Source: JAAYLN01 sp964592855
Lineage (GTDB): Bacteria > Verrucomicrobiota > Kiritimatiellia > RFP12 > JAAYLN01
Assembly: GCA_964592855.1 (NCBI GenBank)
Contig: CAZQKI010000100.1
Coordinates: 1 to 16,268 of the forward strand
Direction of reading: 5' to 3'
Length of the DNA stretch: 16,268 nucleotides
Positions within the stretch are counted from its first letter, which is position 1. Every line of letters begins with the position of its first letter. The notes beneath the pieces are model-generated. The model was given only the letters and a program-made list of their open reading frames with translations, did not search any database and was not told the origin of the DNA. The translations under genes were made by a program, and so were the position numbers. Shown here one piece after another: positions 7,309 to 15,500 of the stretch.

Positions 7309-9411
7309 CTATCGGATCTTGAAGATGGAACCGGTCCGCCAGTTGTCGCTCAGGCTAAGATCGGACGGGATGTCCGTGGAGATCATGATGTTGTCAAAAT
7401 AGGCGCTGCCCTGGTCGTTCTTGGCTCCCAAGCTGGAATAGGAATCGATTCCGCTGCCTGGGAATGAGGCCGCGTCCTTGACTAGTTTCCCGTCGACATA
7501 AACGCAGAATTGGTGGCGTGAGAAGTTTTGATAGAACGTGATACGACTCCAGTTCCCGGTTGAGACGGTGACGGAAGATCCATCGATGATCGAATTTGAG
7601 CATATTTCCCAGCCTGTCGATGTGGCCACCACGAGTTGGCAGTTCGAGTTGACATAGGCAACAAAACTGGAGGTGTTGGTTGGAGGATTCTGAGGGGGAT
7701 CACCTGCGATGGGTTTCCAATAAAGATCGGTCGCAACAACCTTTGTGCTGGCAGCCGAGATGAGATTCGAAAGAGTTGAATTGTCGGGGAGGCAGACGGC
7801 CTTACTCCCAGCATACTTCTCCTGGGACTGAACGACAACACCGGCGCTTGAAGCGCACCAACCTCTGAATCCAAGAGTCTGCAGTTGAGTGCTATCCGCA
7901 TAGAGTTCAAAAGTGTCCGTGAAGGGCAGTGGCATCGGTGAAACGGACGGCCCCCACGTGCTGTCGATGGTGAAGGTCCCAGACATGTTCACGGCACTGG
8001 CGGGCACGCTCAACGTGCTGTTGGTGAAAGTGAGCACCCCGGCTCCGGTCACGCTCAGGGTGGTCCCGACGCTCACCGTTCCGGCACCGCTGACTTGCAG
8101 GCCGCCGGATACGGCCGCAGAGTTCGCCGATACCGTTTGCCCGGCGCCCACGGTAATCGTTCCATTGGCAATGAAAGCCCCCAGAGATGCGCCCTGACCC
8201 AGCGTAACGGACGCCCCGCTTGCCACGGAGAACGTTCCCGGATTGGTCACGCTTCCGGCGAAGACCACCACGGCACCCTGCCCAATGGTGCTGGAGCCGG
8301 AACACTGGAATGGCCCATTGCAGACGAAGTGCGCGCCCGGTTCCACGACCAGGTTGCTGCATGTTACGTTCGCAACGGTTACTGTGGCCCCGGAGCGGAT
8401 AATCAAATTACTGCACACCAGACCCTGGCTGAATATCGAGGTGGAATTCGTGTCCAGGTTAACAGTTTCCCACTTCATTCCCGCTTGGAAAACGGCGGCA
8501 TTGGTTGACCGAACCGTGAGGGTCCCCGTGTTGGTGAAAATGCCGCCGGTAAACGTGATCGCATTCGATACCACCACATTCTCGGCATACGGTGCATTTG
8601 AAGAAGAGATATATACCGCATCGCGTGATCGCCAGGCATTTACGGCCAATTGAATGCTGCCATAGGATGGATAGCCTACTCCGCCCACATATTGTGTCCT
8701 TGCCACATAGCCATAAGTTGCCAGCTCTGCGGCATCGGGAGCGTGGTTACCATTGAAGTCATTGGTCAGTGTCACGGTATCGTAATTGGTGTTTATCCAG
8801 ACATTGTCCATCCAGACGTTGCTGCCCGTGCCGCGCACACCGAATGCGGTGTAATCATGGGACGAGCCAAGAAACAGTTGATCTTGCAGGATGAGTTGCC
8901 CGTTGATCATCAGTGCTTGATTGGAAGTGGAGTAGTCTTGAAACAGGGTGACACGGACGAAGGCGTTCGAAACGGCGGGGACGGAATTACCCCATACATC
9001 ATTGCTGCAGACGGTCCACCCGGAAGTAGTGGCCACCTCGACAAAACCGTTCGCATCGAAATACTGGACAAAACTCGCCGTATTCGTGGGAGGCGAGGAA
9101 GGGGGATCGCCCAAAGTGGGGATGATCCACAAGTCCGTCCACACCGCCTTGCCGCCGGAACCGGACACGGTATTCGTGAGGGTTGACTGATCGGGCAGGA
9201 CGACCGACTTGGTGCTTGTTTGCCAGACTAGGTTGCTGACAATGACCGTGTTCGTGGAGGCATTCCAGCCATTTGCATGTGTTGAGGCAAAGTCCGTGCC
9301 AACAGCATAGGACTCGAAATTGTCCCAGACATTGGGAGCGGCCTGAAGCGATAGCGCCAGAAGCACTAACGCGCCTCCCATCGCCATCCAACTACTCTTT
9401 ATTGTGCTCAT
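7309..9411 (-). CDS. Exported beta-rich protein with two lectin-like (LamG-type) domains around a beta-helix
   Basis: This 700-residue protein has an N-terminal signal peptide (hydrophobic segment about 9-24, likely cut near LQA-AP, residues 23-26). Residues 28-211 and about 493-690 are two copies of one domain. Each starts with an aromatic/acidic DxFE motif and shares conserved runs (SVVLPDQSTL and AVCLPDNSTL; GDPPSSPPTNT and GDPPQNPPTNT; EVATTSGW and VVATSTGW; a closing YFDN/WMDN segment). They look like concanavalin/laminin-G-type jelly rolls, often carbohydrate-binding. Between them, 212-492 is rich in Gly, Ser, Thr and Val with short repeating strands, like a right-handed beta-helix, and begins with a DFNGNHAPDAAE segment resembling a calcium-binding loop. 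The protein ends in GSIFKIR; no transmembrane helix, PEP-CTERM, LPxTG or autotransporter barrel is apparent. ATG 9411 is preceded by GGGGG at short spacing; the ATG for M9 (9387) is an alternative. It is probably secreted or surface-bound, and its ligand is unknown. Confidence 0.8.
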   Translation of the reverse strand: MSTIKSSWMAMGGALVLLALSLQAAPNVWDNFESYAVGTDFASTHANGWNASTNTVIVSNLVWQTSTKSVVLPDQSTLTNTVSGSGGKAVWTDLWIIPTLGDPPSSPPTNTASFVQYFDANGFVEVATTSGWTVCSNDVWGNSVPAVSNAFVRVTLFQDYSTSNQALMINGQLILQDQLFLGSSHDYTAFGVRGTGSNVWMDNVWINTNYDTVTLTNDFNGNHAPDAAELATYGYVARTQYVGGVGYPSYGSIQLAVNAWRSRDAVYISSSNAPYAENVVVSNAITFTGGIFTNTGTLTVRSTNAAVFQAGMKWETVNLDTNSTSIFSQGLVCSNLIIRSGATVTVANVTCSNLVVEPGAHFVCNGPFQCSGSSTIGQGAVVVFAGSVTNPGTFSVASGASVTLGQGASLGAFIANGTITVGAGQTVSANSAAVSGGLQVSGAGTVSVGTTLSVTGAGVLTFTNSTLSVPASAVNMSGTFTIDSTWGPSVSPMPLPFTDTFELYADSTQLQTLGFRGWCASSAGVVVQSQEKYAGSKAVCLPDNSTLSNLISAASTKVVATDLYWKPIAGDPPQNPPTNTSSFVAYVNSNCQLVVATSTGWEICSNSIIDGSSVTVSTGNWSRITFYQNFSRHQFCVYVDGKLVKDAASFPGSGIDSYSSLGAKNDQGSAYFDNIMISTDIPSDLSLSDNWRTGSIFKIR

Positions 9412-9447
9412 AATCCCCCGTTGAAATGGTTTGTCGTTGGACGATTT

Positions 9448-11250
9448 CTATTGGACAAACAACATGGTTCCTTGGACCGGAGATTTGACGATGAGATTAA
9501 CCTGGTTGGCTACACTGGTCTGGATCGTGAAGGTATATCTGGAAAAGTTCGAGGGTATAGAGCCAATGTCCAATGTATTGTTGATCAGTGAGCCTGTATA
9601 ATTGAAGAGGCGATAGGTGCCGGCGTCCAGCCCTCCGGAATCAGAAACATTCAAGGTCCCGTCAAGTGTGAGATTCTTCCCGACCGACACAAGGTCGCTG
9701 CTTGTCCCGAGATTGAATGCGAGCACCGAACTGGCGTTGAGGACAAGATTGCTTGAGATGGTCAGTGTGCCGACGGTGTTAGTTCTGGCGGGCGCCAACG
9801 TGCCCCCGTTTTCAACAGTGGTGGCGCGGCGGATCGTTCCGGTGCCGCAGAGTGACGCTCCGCTTGCAATTGAAACGGTGCCGGTCGTGGAAGTCAGAAT
9901 GCCGTTCAATTCCAAGGTGCCGTTGCTCACGATGGTATTTCCGGAATAATTGATGCTTGCACCGTCCAACTCAAGGGTGCCGGGGCCGGTCTTGGTCAGC
10001 GCCCTCGTGCCCGACGCCGACCCAACGTTGCCGCTGAAGGTCACGGGCGCCGTATTGGTGACGGAAACGATCATGTCCACGTCGATCAAAAGCGAGCCGG
10101 TGAAGGTCAGCGCGTTCGTGCCGCCGAAGAGCGGGTTGCCGCCCGTGGTCATCCGGACCCTGTTGGTGATGACACGGGCGCCACCCGCCGCTACGACCAC
10201 TTGGATGATCCCGGCGGAACCGTTGTAGAACCTAAATTCATTGGTGCCGACGGCGTAGTCGTTGCCGAGGGCCAGGGTGCCGCTGTAGTGGTCGATTCCG
10301 TTCATGGTGTTGCTGCCGTTCAAGCGCACCGTCCCGCCCGCGGCGGCTTGCATTCGCGCACAGAGCCCGCTCATGTCCGCATTGATGGTGAGCGTGTTGC
10401 CGCTGGTGGCGTCGAGCGCGCCGAGGCCCGCGTCCGTGCGCAAATACAATTTACCGTTGATGACGCCACCAATGCCGGACGCGACACCGGAGATGCTCAG
10501 GACGCCGCCGCCGGTCTCCACGGTGCCGCCGCTCATCTTCAGAGTGCCGATGACGTCCGAGAAGCCGTTCATATCTACCAGGCCGGTCGACGAGACCTCC
10601 AGCGCAGCGTTGTCGGCGACCTGGTTGGCCGCATTCCATTTCAGGACTCCAGGCAGTGAGTATCCTGCTTTGATGCTTCCCCCTAACGCTTGAACACCCG
10701 CTGGCTTGTTTAGAACAACCTTACCCCCGGCAATGGTGAACGAAGCTGCCGTAAACAGATTGGCGCTTGTCCCCGCCAAGACGAGTGTGTCCGGCGTGTA
10801 CTTGGTGAAGTAGCCGCTGGCATAGGAAACGACCCCGCTCCACGTCTGGGTGGCGGTGCTGCTGCCGGAAAGCGCATGGTTGGCCGTTGAGAACGTCAGG
10901 TCAGCGGCAATGACGGCATTCCCCGTATTGTCGTGAACGATGGTGGCCGCGGTATTGCCCAGCGTCAGCGTTTGGGCACCGCTCAACGTGTACTGGTTGT
11001 TGTCGTTGAAGGTCAGAGAATTCAGGGCAATGTCCTGCGTCAGCGTGATGGTTGCGTCGCTTGTGATCTTGCTGCCCAGCGTGGCGTCGTCGGACGTCCC
11101 GGTGGGATAGCCTGTGGCGGGATTCCAGTTGCCGTCGACGCTCCAGTTGGCGCTGCCGTCTACGTTCCATGCGGCGCTGCCTGCCTGTGCGCGCTCCACC
11201 GTTGCGATTGTCAAAACGAGACCTACCGCGATGCCTAGCGTCTTCTTCAT
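9448..11250 (-). CDS. Exported autotransporter-associated beta-strand repeat protein
   Basis: This is a 600-residue exported protein. Residues 1-23 form a signal peptide ending in AQA before GSAAW. The mature start, with repeated WxVDGxxNW-like segments, is typical of beta-strand-repeat surface proteins of PVC bacteria. The body is a Gly/Thr/Asn/Val-rich beta-helix. Near residue 420 it holds the hallmark KTGPGTLELDG followed by NTIVSNGTLELNG, the pattern of autotransporter-associated beta-strand repeats. No translocator barrel follows, and the protein ends in GTMLFVQ without a recognisable sorting signal. AGGAG lies 8 nt before ATG 11250. The start overlaps the regulator stop as ATGA, so the two are likely translated from one mRNA. 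The next gene starts 36 nt downstream and encodes another exported beta-rich protein. The function is unknown; a surface adhesin, scaffold or polysaccharide-binding role is plausible. Confidence 0.85.
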   Translation of the reverse strand: MKKTLGIAVGLVLTIATVERAQAGSAAWNVDGSANWSVDGNWNPATGYPTGTSDDATLGSKITSDATITLTQDIALNSLTFNDNNQYTLSGAQTLTLGNTAATIVHDNTGNAVIAADLTFSTANHALSGSSTATQTWSGVVSYASGYFTKYTPDTLVLAGTSANLFTAASFTIAGGKVVLNKPAGVQALGGSIKAGYSLPGVLKWNAANQVADNAALEVSSTGLVDMNGFSDVIGTLKMSGGTVETGGGVLSISGVASGIGGVINGKLYLRTDAGLGALDATSGNTLTINADMSGLCARMQAAAGGTVRLNGSNTMNGIDHYSGTLALGNDYAVGTNEFRFYNGSAGIIQVVVAAGGARVITNRVRMTTGGNPLFGGTNALTFTGSLLIDVDMIVSVTNTAPVTFSGNVGSASGTRALTKTGPGTLELDGASINYSGNTIVSNGTLELNGILTSTTGTVSIASGASLCGTGTIRRATTVENGGTLAPARTNTVGTLTISSNLVLNASSVLAFNLGTSSDLVSVGKNLTLDGTLNVSDSGGLDAGTYRLFNYTGSLINNTLDIGSIPSNFSRYTFTIQTSVANQVNLIVKSPVQGTMLFVQ

Positions 11251-12434
11251 ACTTCGATCTCCTGTTCTGCTCTGTACCCGGCCCCTGCCGGCTCCGTCTT
11301 TGTTGCCTCAACCCATCTTGGCCCGATGCGGAGTTGCCGCCGGGTCACCACTTCTCCGTTCATCCTTGCCTGGAGCATGGCCCAGGCGCGGTCCATCAAT
11401 TCGGCAGGATCGAAGGCCACCGTTTCCACCGGCACGGGCCAGGCTATTTCGTGCCCGGCCGTCGTGGAGGTGACCAGCCAGAGTTCTTCTGGCACGGCCA
11501 CTCCGGCGCCGGCAGCGGCCTGGGCGGCGCCCAGGGCCACGTGCTCGTCCGTTATGATCAAGCCGTCCGGACGCATCTGGCGATCCTGCCACAAGTCCTC
11601 GAACGCCTGAACCCCCTTGGCGGCGCTGGGGGGCCAGGCGATGCGGTAGGGGCATGGCGCCACGACGTCAAGGCCCAGGCGCCGGATTTCGGCCGCAAAG
11701 GCTTCCGCCAGCGGATCGTGACCATTAACCTCGAAACCTGGCGTTTCCAGGAAGGCCAGGCGCCGGCACCCGCGCGCCGCGGCCAGTTCCACGGCGTGCC
11801 GCACGAAAGCCGAGCGGTCGAACTCGACGACGTACGGGGTCAGGTTGCCCTGGCTGGAGGTTTCGACCAGGGGGATCCTGGCCTTCTTGAGCTGCTCGCG
11901 GAACTCGGGGTGGCTGGGCGGCACGCTGCCGACCACCAGCAGGCCTTGCACCCGCCCGGCCTCGATATCCTCGTCCATGCGGGGATCGATGTCCTGCCTC
12001 TGGGCGTCTGGATGGCCAGACAGATAGGAGTTGTGGTAGAAACGGAACCGCGCGCCTGCGTCGGCGAGCGTATGGACGACCGCGCGTGCGGCGAGCAGGT
12101 CCCATTGCGACAGGGCGGGGTCGAACGCGGCGCGGGTCATCACGGCCACCCATTTCTCGCCGCGGTGATCAGGCTTTGACGCCACGAAGGTGCCGCGGTT
12201 GCGGTGACGCACCAGCAGGCCCTGCCTTGTCAGGTAGGCCAGCGACTTCTGCAAGGTGCTGGCACCCACGCCCGTCTGGAGGGCGAGTTCCGAATGGACA
12301 GGCATGGCCTGCCCGGCTGCCAGCGTGCCGTTACGGATCAGTTCGGCGATATGCGTGGCGCATTGCTTCCACAAAGGTACATTGCCCGTCGTAGGTACCC
12401 GCCATGCTCCCTCTCTGTTTCCGTCAAATTCCAT
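11247..12434 (-). CDS. GntR-family regulator with LacI-type sugar-sensing domain
   Basis: This is a 395-residue cytoplasmic transcription regulator. Residues about 19-86 form a GntR-type winged helix (PLWKQCATHIAELI, then PVHSELALQTGVGASTLQ, then GLLVRHRNRGTFVAS). Residues about 94-375 form a periplasmic-binding-protein fold as in LacI/GalR proteins, with LLVVGSVPPSHPEF, GLIITDEHVALGAA and the VPEELWLVTS segment near its end. Such hybrids usually sense a sugar or related small molecule. I chose ATG 12434: AGAGGG lies about 5 nt upstream. An in-frame ATG at 12452 has a weaker site. The open frame continues far upstream, but that part is antisense to the hydrolase gene. It is divergent from the hydrolase and overlaps the next gene by ATGA. 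It probably regulates both directions from the 12435-12563 region; the effector is unknown. Confidence 0.9.
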   Translation of the reverse strand: MEFDGNREGAWRVPTTGNVPLWKQCATHIAELIRNGTLAAGQAMPVHSELALQTGVGASTLQKSLAYLTRQGLLVRHRNRGTFVASKPDHRGEKWVAVMTRAAFDPALSQWDLLAARAVVHTLADAGARFRFYHNSYLSGHPDAQRQDIDPRMDEDIEAGRVQGLLVVGSVPPSHPEFREQLKKARIPLVETSSQGNLTPYVVEFDRSAFVRHAVELAAARGCRRLAFLETPGFEVNGHDPLAEAFAAEIRRLGLDVVAPCPYRIAWPPSAAKGVQAFEDLWQDRQMRPDGLIITDEHVALGAAQAAAGAGVAVPEELWLVTSTTAGHEIAWPVPVETVAFDPAELMDRAWAMLQARMNGEVVTRRQLRIGPRWVEATKTEPAGAGYRAEQEIEV

Positions 12435-12458
12435 AAGATCCCTCTGCTTCATGAAAGC

Positions 12459-12477
12459 TTTTGAAAGTCTTCGAAAA
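12459..12477. promoter_or_regulatory. Candidate operator: 19-bp imperfect palindrome
   Basis: TTTTGAAAGTCTTCGAAAA is an odd-length palindrome in which 14 of the 18 arm positions match around a central T. It lies between the divergent genes, downstream of the candidate minus-strand promoter and upstream of the weak plus-strand one. It is the best candidate binding site for the adjacent GntR/LacI-type repressor; the assignment is by position and symmetry only. Confidence 0.4.
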
Positions 12478-12502
12478 ATAAGATTGCTTTCAATGTGCAT
12501 AA

Positions 12503-12532
12503 ACAATAACAATAAAAACATGAGCGGGTCAA
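12503..12532 (-). promoter_or_regulatory. Candidate sigma70-like promoter for the regulator and exported-protein genes
   Basis: On the minus strand TTGACC (12532-12527) is followed after 18 nt by TATTGT (12508-12503). The -35 box is a good match and the -10 box is partial. Transcription would begin near 12496, about 60 nt before ATG 12434, and run across the palindrome at 12459-12477. Confidence 0.4.
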
Positions 12533-12563
12533 CAGGAAAAAAAGCGAAAAAGGAGGGAAGGGA

Positions 12564-15500
12564 ATGAAGGGGTTCAAGAGATGTGTGTTGGCGGCGCTTG
12601 CGCTGTCCGCCGCCGTGACCGTGCAGGCGGAGCCGGCAGCTTTCGCCCGGGTTGGCAAAACGAGCGAGACGCCGGAATATGACGACGGCGCCTTCCGGTC
12701 GTTCGGCTGGGGCGCCTCGACCGCCTTCTGCGGGTTGCGCGACGCGAACCTGCCGGGGGCGCCCTTTACCGGAAAGGACGGATCGTGGTGGTTGGTTTAC
12801 AATAAGGATGCGCTCTTTGTTGCTTTTCTGACGGCGCTCAAGCCGCAAGGGGAGAACTACCTGGCGAAGGCCACGGCGAACGACGATCCGGCGATCCTCG
12901 AGGATGACGACCACCTGCTGATCCAGGTGGCGCTCGATCCTAAGGTCGGCCAGGCTGGCGCGCCGTTCCTGCGCCTGGCGGTGAATCCCAACGGGGCGGT
13001 CTGGGCCGCGACGATCGAAGCCCTGCCCGGCCAGAACCATCCGCTCGACACCGCGCGGATTGCCGTGGGCAACCATGTCGGCCCAGCCCATAATGCGGGG
13101 AACTGGTGGATTGTCCGCATACGGATTCCGCTCGAGTTCCTCGGGGTCAAGAGCCTTGACGGCCGGACCGCCAAAGTCCATCTCGCCTGGGCGACGAAGC
13201 CGCTCTACCTGAGTTGGGGCGGCGTCAAGGCGGACGACTGGGCGTCCATGCCGGACGTCATCTTCGATCCGGCGCCGCGCGCCGCGTTCCGCCTGAACGG
13301 TGCCTACCCCTTCCTGCTGGGCGTCGGCGGAAGCGTGAATCTGGACTGCCTCGGCAACGTCTTGGCGGCAGGAACGGCCGGTAAACCGCTCGACTACCGC
13401 CTGGACATGGCCAACCAGGCCGGCGGCAAGGTCACCTGGGAGAAGACGTGGCAGGATCGGAAGGCCGCCGGCGCGAGCGTGCGGTTCTCGGGACGCGAAC
13501 AGGTTGCCGGTCTCGCCGCTGATGGAAACACTTTGAGTATCCGGGCTGTGACGACGCTGGACGGCCGGGATCAGACCCAGTTCAGTAATTCCCTTCCGAT
13601 CCAGCCGAAGCACCCCGCCGTCGAGGCGGCCCTGAAGAAATGGGCGACGTTGCACGCCTACGAGTTGAAAGCCCGGGCCGGTTTCGACCGTATCTACGAT
13701 CCCTATTCCGACCGGCTGGATGTGCTGGTCTCCGCCGGGCTGAATCCCCAGCTCTACGTTGGCGCCGAGCTTGAGAAGGCCAGGCGCATCATCGCTGCCG
13801 ACCGACTCCGGGTCGTCGTCCAGGACGGCCAGGGCGCGGAACTCGCGAAAGGCGAAGGTGCCGTGACCAACGGCGCGGGCAACGCCGTGGTGCCGTTGCC
13901 GCGCCCGCTGCCGGAGGGCGATTACCGGATCAAGTCCGAGTTGCTCCTGGCAGGCGCGGTGGTCGATCAGGCCGAGTTGCCCTTGACGCGCAAGCGCTAC
14001 GAGTGGGAAACCGCCGACATCGGTCGCGACAAAGTCATCATTCCGCCGTGGACACCAATCCAGGTTCAGGGTTCAGGGTTCAGGGTTTCGGGGAAGCCCT
14101 TGCCCTCGTTGAGTCTCTGGGGGCGCGAGTACCGGCTGCAGAACAACGGGTTGCCGGCGGCGATGGTCTCGCAGGGCGCGGACGTGCTGGGCGGCCCGAT
14201 GCGGCTGAACGGCGTGGTGGACGGCCAGGCCGTCGAGGCCGTCAGTTCGAAACAGCCTCGCATCCGGCTGGTTTCTGGCAAGAAGTTCCCCGCGGAGTTC
14301 GCGAGATACGAACTGGCCACCAACGCCTGCCCGGTGGCGGGGAAGGACTTCAAATTGGAGAAGACCCGTGGCTACGCGGCGGAGATCGAGGCTCAATCGA
14401 AACTGGGCAGTCTGTCCGTCCAGGCGCACGCCCGCCTGGACTACGATGGCCTCTACAAGGTGCGGCTGACACTGGCGCCGAAAGGAGCGGCCAAGGTCGA
14501 CTCCCTGACGCTGACCGTCCCGATTGCGGATTCCGCGAACCTCTACCGCTTCAGCCGCATGCTGGACGTGAACTGCCTGGGCCGGATTCCCGACGGCGAT
14601 GGCGTGTTGCAGAAGAGCTCCAACCTGCCCGCCCATCCGGCGCTGGCGGGAACCTTCGTCCCGGTGGTCTTCGCCGGGCAATATGATCATGGTCTTTTCT
14701 GGATGGCCGAGAGCGACCGCGGCTGGAGCGTGGACGACAAGGACGACCAGGTCCTGTTGGTGCGCGAGAACGGCAAGCTGGCGCTCAAGTTCCGTTTCAT
14801 CGCCCGGCCGACCACGCTCGACCGGCCTCGGACGATCGAGTTCGCCTTCATCGCCACCCCTTCGCGGCCCAAGGCCGTCGGCTACCGGCAGGCATTCTGG
14901 CAGGGCAAACGCATGCACGACAGCGCCGGGTTCCGCTTCTACGGCGGCGGGGTCAACGGCTTCCAGCTCTACACGCCGGAGGACTACGAGGGCCTGCGCA
15001 AGTTCATCTACGAGAGCGAGGGGACGGCTGGGCACTACTACGACAAGCAGGATGCGCCGCCGGGCCACGCGTCGTACTACAAGATCCGCAACGACATGGC
15101 CAAGCAGGGCTATCCGGTCACGCTGTATGGGTGTTCCTGGGGTGCCAACGCCGGCATGCGCGAGTTCCCCACCTTCGGCAGCGCCTGGACCCACACCGCG
15201 GCGCCCGGCCGGCCCATGGAGGAATTCCGCAATAACGCCAATTTCGGCCACACCGTCAAGTGGAGCACGCCCGAGCAGATCACGCCGGTCTACACCCTGA
15301 TGAGCGACAGCTTCGTGGACTGCTGGCTCTGGCACATGGTCCGCCTCGGCCAGTACAGCGGGGTGAACGGCTGCTTCTTCGACTGCTTCGAGAGCCTGCC
15401 CCGCGCGTTGCGGGGGATGGTCAAGACCGACATCGACGGCGTGGCCTACCGGCGCGAGGATGGGCGGCTCCAGCCGTTCTCCAACCCGTTGCGTTATCAC

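Larger units (their letters stand above)
12435..12563. promoter_or_regulatory. Divergent promoter region between regulator and hydrolase
   Basis: This 129-bp A+T-rich stretch separates two divergent genes. On the plus strand AGGAGG (12551-12556) sits 7 nt before the hydrolase ATG within a long purine run. A weak plus-strand pair is TTGCTT (12485-12490) and TAACAA (12507-12512). TGAAAG-type words recur: TGAAAG at 12452-12457, TTGAAAG at 12461-12467, and the inverse CTTTCAA at 12487-12493. Together they suggest a shared control region for both genes. Confidence 0.6.

Noticed and set aside
9448..11250. Classical type Va autotransporter
   Set aside because: The passenger-like repeats are present but there is no C-terminal translocator barrel; the frame ends cleanly at GTMLFVQ.
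12435..13655. Upstream extension of the regulator reading frame, making an 802-residue protein
   Set aside because: It is antisense to the hydrolase gene, has low-complexity Arg-rich translation without domain signal, and a good ribosome-binding site supports ATG 12434.
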